Part shown: positions 1 to 15,100 of the stretch, piece after piece
Layout of the letters: every line of letters starts with the position of its first letter
Numbering within the stretch: position 1 is the first letter of the stretch
DNA from: Chiridota heheva
Taxonomy: Eukaryota > Echinodermata > Holothuroidea > Apodida > Chiridotidae
Reading direction: 5' to 3'
DNA: 64,000 nt
Assembly: GCA_020152595.1 (NCBI GenBank)
Contig: JAIGNY010004119.1
Coordinates: forward strand, 452,001-516,000
Notes under the pieces: generated by a model
Databases searched by the model: none
What the model saw: the letters and a program-made list of their open reading frames with translations, nothing else
What the model was told of the DNA's origin: nothing
Program-made: the position numbers and the translations under genes

Positions 1-117
1 TTAACTGCACTTAACAGCATATAAAACCTAAATACTTATTCCCCAAACTTATGCTAAATTTGGCAAGAAACTTACAAATGATGTTAACATAATAATAAAA
101 ACAGTAAAACCACTTAC

Positions 118-198
118 AAACTGTCCATTTTCTCAGAAAAAATTATAAAGTTTCTGAGCTCCGTTTCGAGCGTTTGAAAGAGGGATGCCATGATTGTC
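118..198 (-). CDS. EXOC1: EXOC1 coding exon 14, last in window
   Basis: 81 nt encoding [17 protein letters not shown] and ending SEKMDS plus two bases, residues 547-574. It aligns with the vertebrate block IKIFRCIEPELNNL...KIDSF. Acceptor TTTGCAG, donor TTT/GTAAGT, leaves in phase 2. The next exon lies beyond position 1; bases 1..117 are intron. Confidence 0.92.
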
Positions 199-3100
199 CT
201 GCAAACGAGAAAAAATATTCAAGTCAAGTATTTTGACAAAATAAATCATTATGTGATGATGACCTTGTCTCTTAAACACAGCAATAGACATTTTAAAATC
301 TGAATCTGCAATTTCTGGAAAAGTAATTTAAATAATGTCACATGGCCACAATTTACTTGTCCTTAATGGACCAATCATATACTGGAGGATTCTTGGCCGT
401 CTGCACAATTTTTGCAGGGATGGGACAAAGTGTATCAAAAATGCTTTCAAACATGTGTTATACATAAAGGTAATACACACACGCATTGTTGCTTCAGGTA
501 ATACATGCACGCATTGTTGCTTACAGCTTTCATATGTTATACATGAAAGTATACACGCATGCATTGTTGCTTACAGCTTTCATGCGTTATACATAAAGGT
601 AATACATACACGCATTGTTGCTTACAGCTTTCATGTGTTATACATTAAGGTAATACATGCAAGCAATGTTGCTTACAACTTTTCCAGGCTCCAGTATCTG
701 CAGCTGATTGGTTGGGTAACAAAGGGAAAAGTCCCCAGCATTTGTTCAGTCGATATACTGAAGTAATCCAGTTCGGATAAAATCTGTTTTAAAAGGTCTA
801 TATCATTTTCTTTATGCAACACTATGGGGAGAATAAACGTTTCTGGGTTAAGAAATAAGCCACACCCACCATAGCAACCGGTAATTAGGTGGGGCAAATA
901 AACCTCAAATCCGCAATCATGCATGACCCATGCATTGACATTTGGATGTTCATATGGCCTGCCATAAGTTTTGATCTATTTATGGCACTTTCCTAATCTT
1001 TACAGTTTTAGCAAAATTCCGTTTGCTTGCCGTTCTGGGTAAAAGAGGAATCAGATTTACAAAGTTGCAGCGGGCACGTAAACGCAATTGTTCTTCACCA
1101 TTTTGTCGTCAATCAGCCTGTGTGTGCAGAAATTTGTTTTACAGTATATTGCATTGACTTCAACAGCGCGCCGCTAGCTACCTGTACTGTACCAGTATCA
1201 CGTAGGATTTTTGCCACACTTAGTTATGCAGATTTTGTTGCGAGGCAAATACATGCAGTGATTGGATGAAAAAGCTGTCAATCATCTAACCCAGAAAGGG
1301 TTAATTACTACCATCACATGGCTATCATAATTCCAGACTATTAAAATGCTTCAATATGCTGAAAAAGAACAGGCATAAACCATTATCAACAGTTTTACCA
1401 AACAGATGTAAGATAGAAGTTTTGGATATCTTCTTAAAACAGACTGAACACATGATTAAAATTCCTTACACTTTAAAAAAAAAAATAGTAAAAAAATATT
1501 TTTAAATAATACAAAAATGTTGCTGCTGTTTATGGATACATGATCTCATGTATAAAATGACAAAAAATGACAAAAAATGGCAATAACAGAGCTTTTCATT
1601 GTTACTAGTAAACGTAATAACATGAAAAGGGGAACAAAGCACAGAGCAGCAAGTTTCTGTAAAAGCAAAGGCAATAATGCATGTATTTGTGAGTTTCTGC
1701 TTGATACTTTCCCATCCTTCCCACACCCCTAGCACCCATCCTTCCCACACCCCTAGCACCAATCCTTCCCCACACCCCTAGCACCAATCTATCCACCAAG
1801 TCCTTTTGAAATTGTTCCGTTTTCAAATGAAAATGATTCCACTGATCTTCAATTCGATCCCTTAAGCAGTATTTTCAAATTCATCCTCAACATGCCCATT
1901 GTCCAACAATACCTTTCAACTGACAAAATCGTAAATTCTGCATATACAGTAATTGACATAATAAAAATATGAAAAAAGAATTGCACCACTTTTTAGGCCC
2001 ACAGTTTATTCCTAATAAGTGGCCATGCTCCAGAGCCACGTACAGGTGTGTTAATCGAACTGCATTGTGTGAACTGGTTCTATTCTAGCCCCACAACAAC
2101 CACCACAAAAACATTGTGATCGTAAGATGCAAAATACGCAACTAATGTATTAAATTTAAAAAAATCAAGTCTTCAAATTAATCAATTACATTATGTTGTT
2201 AGTCAAAAAGCGTTGGGTGGTTGCTTATTAGAGCAGTGGCGCTTAATACCGTTGAATACGGTATTTATAGTTCTTGATTAGCTAAAAATCACAATTGAAA
2301 TATAAATTGCTCTACTCATAAATTGAGGTTCTTTTGATTGACACACACTTGTCTTTGCTTCTTAAGAGATGAAATGACATCTAGCAAACTTTGTGAAAGA
2401 TCATCCAATTCTGAACAGAAAAGCCTTTCATAATTCTTCCTGAAAGCATATCTTGTTGCTGCATGAGTAACTAACTGATCAAAAATTCCAGGGTGTTTTT
2501 CATATTTGTAAAATGATCACAAATCATTAACTAGAATGGTAAATACTGTAATGGTTTCCATGCCCATGCAAATTAACACCCATATCATATGACCTGGCCA
2601 AATATAAAAATAATAATAATCACACTAAGTCCACATGGCATCCCATGTTTCAAATGGCATCCCACCCCATGTCCCACATGACATTCCATCCCATGTCCCA
2701 CATGACATTCCACCATATCTCTTATGTGACATTCCACCATATCTCCCACATGGCATTCCACCATATGTCCCACATGGCATTCCACCATAGGTACCACATG
2801 GCATCCCATCCTATGACCCACATGGCATCCCACCCTGTGTCCCACATGGATCCCATCCCATGTCCCAAATGGCATCCCACCCCATGTCCCACATGGCATT
2901 CCATCATATTTCCTACATGGCATTCCACCATACATGGCATTCCAATATGTCCCACATGGCATTCCACCATATGATCCACATGGCATCCTTCTATATCCCA
3001 CATGGATTCTATCCTATGTCCCACATTAATCCAACCATATGTCTTACATGGCATCCCTACCTATGTCCCATATGGCATCCCTCCCTATGTCCCTTACTAT

Positions 3101-6100
3101 GGCATCCCCCTCCCACCTTGAACCATCATGGCATCTTCACTGATGTATTCTTATGTCATCCCACCATATGGTCCATGTTCCCATCACTTTATGTCCACCT
3201 GGCATCACATCCCCCATGGCCTCCTACCCTGTGTCCCCATGGCTTCCTACCCTGTGTCCCACATAGCCTCCTACCCTATGTCCCACATGACATCCCATGT
3301 TCCACATGACATCCCATGGCATTCCACCATATGTCCCTCATGGCATTCCACCATATATCCCACATGGCATCCCACCCTGTCCCACATGGCATAGGCTCCA
3401 TTAGAAGTCTTGTCTTAGCTATCACAGTCCCTGATTGAGCACACTATGTATAAAAGTCTGTCAGTCCATATAATAACTAATTTGCAAATGACTTGTTAAA
3501 TAAGAAAAAAAAAGCGGAGACAAATAATCATGCCTTGGTGCATATCACATGGTATATATTCTATCATATGTCCCGGATGGCCCCCCTCCATGTCCCACGT
3601 GGCACCCCTCCCTATGTCCATATGCAGTCATATTCTAAGACACTCCCTGACTGAGCATACTAAATCAAAGTCTTGTCAGTTCATATACTGTAGCAATTTT
3701 ATGCAAATGAATACAATAATAAAGGCAGAGTTAAATAATCATGCCTCATACAACCATTGGTGCCCAAATATTTTGAAGAATTTTAAACCTCCAGTGCTAC
3801 GAGATAGATGCTTGAGGATCTCTGAAGAAAATTAAAAAAATTATATCATCTTAAACTTGTCTAAGGAAATGTCAAATGTTTTGTAGACTTTGTAAGAAAA
3901 CTAGTTTTTAATCTCTCTTAAGAGTCTGAAAAAACACTCATTTTGTAAGAAAATTCTAACCTTCCATTAAGATATCTAAAGAAACTTTTAACCTTTTTCT
4001 GAGGAACTCTGAAGAAACTTTACATTTTCTTTGGAAATTCTCTAAAAACTTTAACATTTCTGAGGAAATCTCAGGAAAAACTGTGGACAGATGAAATCGC
4101 CATTACAAAGAGCATTATGCTTCGCATGCTCACCAAAAAAGTCCATGTCATGAATTCCACAACATTCCTGCCTATGTTTGCTCAAAGCATCACAAGTACT
4201 TTAAACAAATATTCCTGATAATTTTTATTTCATAGAGGACTATTAAAGAAACAAATTGGTGTAAAAATCATGTTAATACCTAGGATTTATAACACTTAAA
4301 AAAATTTTTTTTTTTTTAAAGTGTACAACATGATATCATACCTGAAGATCCAAGACAGTTGTTCATGTATTTCTATAAAACAAAACTATTATTTTCCTTT
4401 TATCTATAATGTAAGGTAAACAAGCAGACAGGCAAATCATGTTCTTGTAAAGTGTGTGTTATACTCCAACTCAATAATCAAACAAAAACTGTTTCCTATA
4501 ATTTAGAAAAGAAAATTAATCTTAGAAAAGAAAATTAATCTTAGAAGAGAAAATTAATCTTAGAAAGAAAATTTATCTTAGAAAAGAAAATTAATCTTAG
4601 AAAGAAAATTAATCTTAGAAAGAGAAAATTAATCTTAGAAAGAGAAAATTAATCTTAGAAAGAGAAAATTAATCTTAGAAAAGAAAATTAATCTTAAAAA
4701 GAGAAAATTTATCTAAGAAAGAGAAAATTAATCCTAGAAAGAGAAAATTAATCTTAGAAAGAGAAAATTAATCTTAGAAAGAGAAAATTAATCTTAGAAA
4801 GAGAAAATTAATCTTAGAAAGAGAAAATCAATCTTAGAAAGAGAAAATTAATCTTAGAAAAAGAAAATTAATCTTAGAAAGAGAAAATTAATCTTAGAAA
4901 GAGAAAATCAATCTTAGAAAGAAAATTAATCTTAGAAGAGAAAATTAATCTTAGAAAGAGAAAATTAATCTTAGAAAGAGAAAATTAATCTTAGAAAGAG
5001 AAAATTAATCTTAGAAAGAGAAAATTAATCTTAGAAAGAGAAAATTAATCTTAGAAAGAAAATTAATCTTAAAAAGAGAAAATTTATCTTAGAAAAGAAA
5101 ATTAATCTTAGAAAGAGAAAATTAATCTTAGAAAGAGAAAATTAATCTTAGAAAGAGAAAATTAATCTTCAAAAAAATATCCAGAAAAATCTGCAATTAC
5201 AGCAAGACTTCACACTGTAAGGACAGAGGTCTTTTCAACACACAATTTAGAAAAGAGAATTTTCAAAGAAATACAAAATATTTATTTCAATCTGCAAGTA
5301 CAGCCTAGCATGACATCACAATGTATACTGTGAGGTCACTTTTCAACACTGGTGAAAGGTTTTAACTATAATAACTCATAATAATATAATACAATTTAAT
5401 AATAATATAATATAATTTAATATACATATATATGAAAATGGAATATTTCTTTAATGATAATAACACTGTTAATTATTCAAGATCACTTACTTTAGATTCA
5501 GATTGGCTGGTGCTTTCCTGCAAAGAGATTCAAAACAAACATCATGCATATTCGTACATCTAGGCATGCATTGTGGGTATGTGCAAGCAAACCCTTAAAG
5601 AGATGAGATCAATTATTGTATTCTTACAAGTTTAAGTTCTCTAGTTGTCAGAGCTTGAGGTTTTTACGGCGGAGGCTTGTTGCCAGAAACAAGAGTTGGA
5701 ATTAATTATAAATTTTCCATGGTTCTGAAAAAAGGTGTCAAAAATCTTCCCACAAAAAATTGTGACAGAAATTATATAAATGTAGTAAATACATCTTTAT
5801 ATGCTCTCACTTTACCCCACATGATCCCTCTTTTGCAATTTAATGTACAATTCATCACACAATTATGTTGGGGGGGGGGGGAGGGGGGAAGGGAGGGGGG
5901 GTGTTCTTAGAGCAATGAGCATTAAACATTGTGGCCAAACCTGAACTTTTTACAGCATGTACTATTGCTTATTCCAGATTGTTTTTGTTTTGTTTTTTTA
6001 GTAAATACATCTTTATTGCTCTACTTTACCCAACATAATCCCTCTTTTTTTTGTACAATTCATCACACAATTATGTTGGGGAGGGGAAGGGGGGGTGTTC

Positions 6101-9100
6101 TTAGAGCAATTATTTTTTTATGAAAAAAATACTATCTTCTCCAGATTGTTTTGTTTTTTTTGTTTTTTTTCTTCTAAGAAAGTATTTTTTTTCCGGGGAA
6201 TTCATGCAGTTATAACCACCAGAAACTTTACTTTTTTCCAGGTCTGCCAGAAATTATAGTGGAGGAGAACATAGAATCCACACTGAAAAATACAAATTCA
6301 TAAAAAATTTAACTCAAGAGTGTAACAGTATAGAAATTCATTGCATAGAGTCTTCAAAATACAACTATTTTAGTCTCTAAAATCAGAGATAATTTTTTTT
6401 GAAATTGCAACAATTTGAACAAAGAAATTTTGCTGTAAGTCGTCCAATCAGCTTTTTGAAAAAGAGGAACATCAAAAGCAGGCAATAAAACTCTTAACCA
6501 CACACTGGATCACAATATTAACAACACATACCACCTATCTCTGCCAAATGGAAATATAAGAAAGGGTTCAAGTAACCCGGGTCATTTTAACCATCAATTA
6601 CATGCAACAAGCAAAGAACCCAAAATCAGTTCAAAAAACCATCATTAAAATATTTCTATCATGCATAAAATAATGGAACAATGCTGATTTAATTTTCTGA
6701 AAACTTGTAATAAGGACAAAATGCACATTCATGCATATCATAATGAGTAGTGACTTGATTCAAGGGGTATAATTGACCAGTACCCATAACCTACTTTTCT
6801 AACCAAAATAGTTGATTTATTTTGTCTTTTTCTGTTAATTTTTATTGTAAAAAGTGCTTGTGAGTAAACATGTTTACAAGTTTTCAACATTACGGCATAT
6901 TAGTGATAGAAACTGTTGATACTAATATTTCATATACTATGAAAAGGACTTGTTAAAAGAGTTACATATCAACTGAGAGTTAATGTATTTCAATTGCAGT
7001 TGACATTCTTCATCTAACATTTAACACCTTCAACTCACATTTAACACCTTTAACTGACAGTTGACATACTTCAATTGACACCTAACATTTCTCAATTGTT
7101 AATTGACATACAAGTTTTCAAGTGCATTAAAGGCCTTGCTCCAAATTACTGATGTGAAATGGTAGTTGAAAAACCATCCTGCTATGACTTTCGTTTCAAG
7201 TCCCTATTTGTTCCCCGCATTAAGCATAAAACTCTTGGCAAAAGGGACTTTGCTTATAAAGGTCCTTGGTTGTGGAATTCACTCCCAACTAAACTCAAAT
7301 GTATTGATAATGTATCCCTGACCTCCTTCAAAACTAAACTTAAAACTTTTTGTTTAAAAAGACATTAATCTAATGTGCAGCTTAATCCATTATATTTCTA
7401 TTTTATGTTGTCATTTCTGTATTCTTATTTTTGTTTTCGTATCTAATTTCCTTGTATGTAAAGTGCTTTTGAATGATTTTACAAAATTAGGCTATATAAA
7501 TTTATGTATTATTATACTACATCTAGTAGTTAGCATATTTCTGATCATGCCATCAACAACCACCCCCTCCCCTTATTTTCCATCTAACTGCCTAATCAAT
7601 TTCAGGATCATTTATATAATCTACATTCTGAAAATCTAGGCACTGAATTTCACAATCTGTTTTACCGCTTTTCAACACAAATACACTAAAAACACTTGCG
7701 TCCAAACACGTTTCTTTCTCCTTCATAAAAACCTATCAATTGGGCCAACAGCATCAATCACAAAAATATTTTGGATTCATAAATTCTACTACTAACGTTA
7801 CAGTTAAGTCCTTAAAATGATCCCCCAAGATATGTTTGACAAACAAATGCAAAATACCAAAATACGAAAAATAGTGTCATCTCCACTTTAACACATTATA
7901 TTCTAGATGCAATTGTGTTTAACTTTGCAAAATGTATGGTTAGCACTTTCAAAAAACTTTTCATTGTTAGCTTTTTGATACGTTTGAGGTGTATACAAAT
8001 TTGAACAATCGCAAACATATTCAATACTAATTAATAAGGATAACAAGGGGATACATAAGTTACAATATCAAATGCAAGTCGTTACACGTAAAAGACGGAA
8101 ACATAACAATTTTTTCGCACTCACTCAATTTTCTTGTGACGACTGATAAATCCACCATCAACATCTTCATCCTGCAAAAAACATCCAAAAAATGAACAAG
8201 AAAAATATCATGAGGCGTAAAGGCCATTGGGCTCTGTGCTGAAAATATTTCTACAACTTACCTGCATCAATTACAAATAAAGGTAGTCATGCATATCCAC
8301 TCCAGACAAATCCTTTAACTCTAAATGCAAATAAACAGCCAACTATTGTTGCACAGTAAACTTTCTGCTCCATTATTTTAAACTAATATGGCAAGCAAAT
8401 ACACTGCACTTGTGTGATGAAACTGGTTAACAATAGATCTTTTCATTGAATCAGCAAAGACAAATTAGACAGGGCTAATATCTCAGAAATGGTTGTGGTT
8501 TTTGCCAAGCAGGAAGATTAAGCTTTCTGAAATCCGATAAACGGCGGATATTTTGATCAATTGTAGTAACGGTATTTACACAGCATGTACAATATCTGTG
8601 CTAATTCAGTAAACATAGAATCCACAGCAGCATGCTAAGTTTCAAAGACCCTATCGATTTCTAGAAATTCTATTATTACAATGATGATAAATTCATTGAA
8701 ATTCGATGTTTCTTTATCGAACAATTGCTAAAAAGAGTGACCAGTTCCATTGGATTTGGGAACTCTGCAACTGACCCAAACTTTGTCCACTGTGTGCTAA
8801 ATATGCCTAAATTACCCAGCAGATGTACCAATAAACAATGTCTGATCACTGATACTGGTCAAAATAAACTTCAATCAACAACTATAAAAGTGTACAATCA
8901 AAGCATGAAGCGTCTTATAGTGCAAGTGGAATTAAATTAACAGTTGGTAATCATAAAATTTGGTGAAACTTTGTGAAGGTGGTTAAAATCGCATGAATGA
9001 CATAGTGGACAAAATTCAAGGGTGGTTAAAATATTGGTCACTCAATATTACTAAACTTTTTTTGCGCAAATGATGGACGAGTAGTTGGTAAGTCTGCTAC

Positions 9101-12100
9101 TGAGGGTGATGTCTTGGATGATGGCAGCAGCAGCTGTCTTGTTGCCTTCCTTGGAGCCATCAGTATAGATGGAGGTGTAATTTGAGAGTTAGTCTTTGAT
9201 TTGGTTATGGAGATTGATAAAGAGATTAGGGTGGGTTTGGGTTTTGTGATGAGTGGAGAGACCCAGGTGGATAGAAGGGAGGGGGGTGGCACCAGGAGGA
9301 AAAGTGGGCTAGGAAAAGGTGCCGAGAGTGGCGGGGTTGATGCTGAGATGGAAGAGGTCTGATTTAATGCATAAGCTAAAGGGAGGGAATAGGATTTTAG
9401 TCCTATCAAAGAGGGTGGAGAAATTGGGGTACCTAATGAGGTTGTAAACAGGGTTCTGGGTGTTGGTAAGGGCTCTAAAAGCATAGGAGAGGCTAAGCTT
9501 TCAACATCTAAGTAGAAAGGGGAGTTCGTTGAAGGGGAGTTCGTTGGCTTCAACATGAAGGCTGGTGATTAGGGAGGTCCTGTAGGCACCTAGGCAAAGC
9601 CTGAGGGCTTCATTTTGGATGGTTTAGATGTGGTTGAGGTATGAGTTGTGGGCGACACAGTAGACAATATTGCCGTAGTCAAGCTTGGCACGAATGGTGA
9701 GCCTGAAAATTTTGAGGAGAGCATAGCAGTTCGCACCTCAAGTGGTGTTGGAGAGGAGTCGGAGGATGTTGAGGGAGCTGTTGCATTTTAGTTTCAGGTT
9801 GGTGATGTGTTGCTTTTAGGTGAGCTTGGGGTCTAGAGTTAGACCCAGAAAGTTTGTGTGTTCAACTTTAGGGATGCGATTGCCATTGAGCACGAGGTTC
9901 GGGTTGCGGTGGAGATTGTGTTGAAATGACAAAAGTGTGTGCAGACTGTCTTGTCTTTGGAAAATTTAAAACCATTATTGTTGCTCCAGTCTTGCAGCTG
10001 CTTGAGGCTGATTTGGAGCCTATTTATGCACAAATCCATTTGAATTTTGGGAGCACTGAAATAATCAGGTTGATATTCCAATGGTTGCTTGTAGGAGAGC
10101 TTGGGGTCTAGAGTTAAACCCAGGAACTTCGTGTGTTCAACTTTAGAGATGCGATTGCCATCAGTTTTAAGAAAATCCGAGAATTTAATTTTTTCAAGTA
10201 CTACTCTCAGATCAGTCATTCAGCGTCAGTTCTTCAGTTTCTTTTTACTTTCTACCAAAATATGAATGATTACTTCCGATAGTTTTCACTATTTATTATA
10301 GTTGATGTAATTGGTTGACCTGATCCGGAATGGTGTAAATCACCAAAATTAATTGGCTTGGAAAAAATTTATAAAAAGTACAAACCGGGCGCGAGCCTGC
10401 ATCACTTTTCCAAATGGCTTCGGGTGATAAGCCAATACCTTTTTGTTTATTGGGCCTTACGTTTTGGGTATAAGTACAGTTTTATGTCTTTTTTATTTTT
10501 AGAATGGCCATGTTATTCATCTATTTGATGTGATCCTTAAAACTGTATGATATGTTACACATTGGGGTGATATCCTAGCATTTTGATATTAAGCTCCGCC
10601 TACACATTAATATGCATGACATCACCATCAAAAATGATGGGGCACATCTACAGACCATGGGCTATCTGTGTACCAAGTAGGCATGAATCCAGTTTACCAT
10701 TCTTGAGATACCATGTGAACAAGCTTTTTTCAGCAAAATCATAGAAAGCCCCGCCCACTATGCATATCAATGAAATTCAACATTTTTACATCATGAATAT
10801 GTACACATCAGCTAACATCATAACAAGAAAGCAATCCACGGAGTTGCTGATCTCATCACCTTCAGCATACAGCATAGTGGGAGAAATAGCCAAAAGCAAT
10901 ATATGGAGTTGCTGATCTCATCACCTTAAGCATACAGCATAGTGGGGGAAATATCTATGGCTCTGTGACTTTTGATGGATTGCACTGGCCATGCGATGTA
11001 TCGGATGGGAACCAATAACTAAAAATTTAAAGATTTTTTGGTGATTTTATAACTGTAGTTTAAATAATTGTAATTAAAATATTCTTCTTAAATTTTTAGG
11101 TTAAAAATGAAATTTTAGTCCAAGAATATCCAAATTAATGAAAAAGAAACCTCTAAGAGACGCAAAGTAAACTGACTTCACTAACCTCTATATAGATATT
11201 TACCACTATACTAGGATTTTTCCAAAACTTATTTACAAGTATTAAAGGACAGCTCGGGAGTTCTGCTCCTCATTATTTTTCAGCACAGAACCAGAAAGAT
11301 TCCTGTTGCAGACAAACTTTCTGTTGCTACACTCCCAGAATCAATTAACTGAAATATCAAAGCAGCTCAATCATTTGATATTTGTCAGAATCTCCCTTAA
11401 AACTTGTTTACTAATATTTGGTCTTGAAGCTCTACAGATGTTGTTGATCAATTAATTGATTAAGTAAATAATCGATAAATTGATCAATTTATTGCTTGAT
11501 CAATTGATCGGCGGTGAACTTACTCCTGTATCCAGTCCCTCAGTGTACCCAAAGAACCTAACTGCAAAATCCTGCTCAGTTTGGCAGACCGGCTCCAGTT
11601 CATTCAACAGTTGAGTGAAAACCTAAAACGGGAATGAGCAAAGCAACAATTTTTTTTAAAACTTAAATCAAACACCAGAATAAACAAAAAAAGCTATAAA
11701 TTGATACTGATATTAGATTTGCTTTAAAATCTTTTAAAAGCCATGAATATAGCAACATATTTAATCAAAAATGCTTAAAATTTGACCATTTTATATTGTT
11801 TGAATTATGCAACCTTCAAGGGGTGCGTGCAGCAAATTCTGACCAAAATGCTACATATTTATAGCTAAAGGTTTTAATTTTGAAGTAAAACCCACAAAAG
11901 TAGAAAATCATTTTATCAAAATTTGTTAAAAGCTGACCATTTTACATTGTTGAAAATATTCCGTTATTATGCAGCCTTGAAGAGTGCAGCAAATTCTGTC
12001 CAAAATGCTACATACATGTACCATATTCCACGTAATAATAATTTTTGAGAATCTCAACAATGGATCTGATCATGATCCTACCTTCGCCTATAGGATCATG

Positions 12101-15100
12101 ATCCTACCTTCGCCTATAGGATCATGATCCTACCTTCGCCTACAGGATCATGATCCTACCTTCGCCTACAGGATCATGATCCTACCTTCCCCTATAGGAT
12201 CATGATCCTACCTTCGCCTATAGGATCATGATCCTACCTTCCCCTATAGGATTATGATCCTACCTTCGCCTATAGGATCATGTTCCTACCTTCGCCTATA
12301 GGATCATGATCCTACCTTTGCCTATAGGATCAAGATCCTACCTTCGCCTATAGGATCATAATCCTACCTTCGCCTATAGGATCAAGATGAAGTGACTGCA
12401 ATCAGATCCATTCACACAGTACTAAATTGGCGGATTGGATCAATCGCAAGCTTGTACACAAGTGAGAACCCTCACTTACGAGGTCATTCACATGACCTCT
12501 TTCTTACCATGTCAAATTTCTTTCTTCCTGTGAGATCGGAGTCAGACCCCGTGTAATCGTGAAGTTTGGACCCTCTGCTCCCGACCCTCGTCAGATCTCC
12601 GGTGGACCCTTTCCCCTCCTTGGCTATGAGGCCATGTTTTTTGCCGTCCGCTGCTTTGGACTTGACCTGAAAGTTCTGTTTTGCCGTCTCGAAGAACTCT
12701 TTGAGTTGTTTTTCATACAAGTTGCTGATGGACGACACGTAAATCTATCAAATGTTTATAAAGGAAAAGAGAATAACTACACGTCTGAGTTTGACAGAGA
12801 AAACGAAATGCCCCTGATCTGACCTTTCATAAAACAGAAATAAGCTCATGCAGGAGTGAACAAACATGGGCTAGGGGATCTTAAATGTTTGTTTGTTTGA
12901 TGAGGGCTTAACGGCACCACGACAACGAGAGTCAAATTGTGCCTAAGAGGTCAGATTATTCTAGCGGTAGGAAGAAGAGGAAACGGGGAGAATGAGAGAA
13001 ATTCAAGACCAAAAATCAGAGAGCGGTGATCAAGAGAGGTGTTTCTAAACATTTCATATTGTTATTTTGACACAGTACAATACCACAAATACAATTAAAG
13101 AAGGGCAAGTCCATATGAATCTGAATAGTGCAAAATTATACAGTCTATAATAATCATGCTGAATTAAGTAGCCTACTTTAAAAGAGTTTAGCCTACAGTG
13201 AATGATTGCCTTTTGCACACAGCAACACTCTTTGATAAAAGAGAGTAAAATATTCACAGTTAGAAGTGCTAAGAAAGATGTTTAATTGTTTCAAAAAGAA
13301 ATATTTAGCTGATAAAAGAATGCAATTCAATGTTTGATCAAAACCAGAACCAAAAGGTTTTGTGGTTCCGATGCTTCTTTTTCATAAGCTGAATGATTTG
13401 CAAAATTTGGACTTACTGTCATGTCATTGCATATCATGAAATATTTGTTCAATGATATTTATTCATAAACCACACCCACCATGCGGATTAATAAAAATGT
13501 GGACAACATTAGCAATTTGCACAATAATTAACGTTATTATAGCAAATATGATGCAAAAACGGTTGCTCAGTTACCTATTTCAAGAAATTGTCAGTAAGCT
13601 CCGCCTACTCATTTATATTCACTACCACAACATTAAAACATATGTACAGACCATGACCCATCTGTGTACCTGATATAGCATAAATCTGATGTATCATTAA
13701 TGGGATACAATATGGTGTTTACATCATTTAGCACTTTCACATTAAAGGATTAGTTCAGTGGTATTTTACAGAAGGTTTATTTAATTTTTTACTATTTAAA
13801 TTATTTTTCCTGAAACTTTCTTAAGGTGATATATTATAAATACCCTTCCTAGATTAAGTTTTACTACTTTTTGACATATCCCATGGTTTTTAAGCCACAA
13901 AATCGCAGGACAAAATATAATAGAATACATAAAGACTTTGAGGAATCTGTGGCTATGACATCACAACTAGTCTGATTTCAGTCATTTTTACACAAATGAT
14001 ACCAAACTTTAAACTTAAATATCTCCTTAACGGAATAAGAATTTTGAATGCTTTCTTCACCATTGTTTCTGTAAAAGCCCTCTTTCATATAAGATAAACA
14101 TGCTTGACCACTGAACGAATCCTTTAAGCCATGTGCACCATGCATATCAATGACATCTGCTGATAACATAAGCATGTACACAATAAGCAACAAAATTATC
14201 ATGTACAGTATGATACAAAATGGACATACAGTTGCTCATTTATCATTTTTTCCAAATTTTCACTTTAAGCCCCTCCCACTTATTGATATGCATGATATAA
14301 CTACCCAAAACAAAAAATGGCACATCTACAGACCATAGGCTAACTGTGTACCAAATGTAACATGAATCCATTTTACCATTCTTGAGATACCGTGCTTACA
14401 AGCTTTTTTCAGCAAAATCATATTAAGTCCCGCCCACTATGCATATTAATGAAATTCAATGTTTTTACATAATAAACATGTACACACCAGCTATCATCAT
14501 AATTATCCCCAAATATGAAACAAAACAGACATGCGATTGTTAAGATATGAACATTTCAAGTTCTTTTACTTTAAGCCCCGCCAACTCATTAATATGCATG
14601 ATACCAACATCAAACACAATAGGGCACATCTACAGACCATGGGCTATATGTGTACCACATATGAACTGAATCCCATGTATAGGTTTTAAGATACTGCGTT
14701 TACAAGCTCTTTTCAACAAAATCATGCGAAGCCCCGCCCACTATGCATATTAAAGAAATTCAACATTTTACGTCATGATCATGTACACACCAGCTAACAT
14801 CATAATTATCCCCAAATATAAAACAAAACAGACATGCGGTTGTCAAAATATGAACATTTCAAGATTTTTACATTAAGCCCCGCCTACCCATTAATATGCA
14901 TGACAGCACTACCAAAAAAATAGGATATATCTAATATCTACAGATCATGGGCTATCTATGTACAAAATATGACAAGAATGTAGATTACCGTATTTGAGAT
15001 AACATGTTTACAAGCTTTTTTCAGCAAAATCATATTAGGCCCCGCCCACTACGCATATAAATGAAATTCAACGTTTTTACATCATGAACATGTACACACT

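Noticed and set aside
2585-3309. His/Met/Cys-rich ORFs on both strands
   Set aside because: Translation of the CCCACATGGCAT minisatellite in several frames.
9038-9556. 172-codon minus-strand ORF as a host gene
   Set aside because: It is the region between RT and RNase H of the LINE, matching 40500..41000.
12559-12822. 87-codon plus-strand ORF
   Set aside because: Antisense shadow of EXOC1 exon 10.
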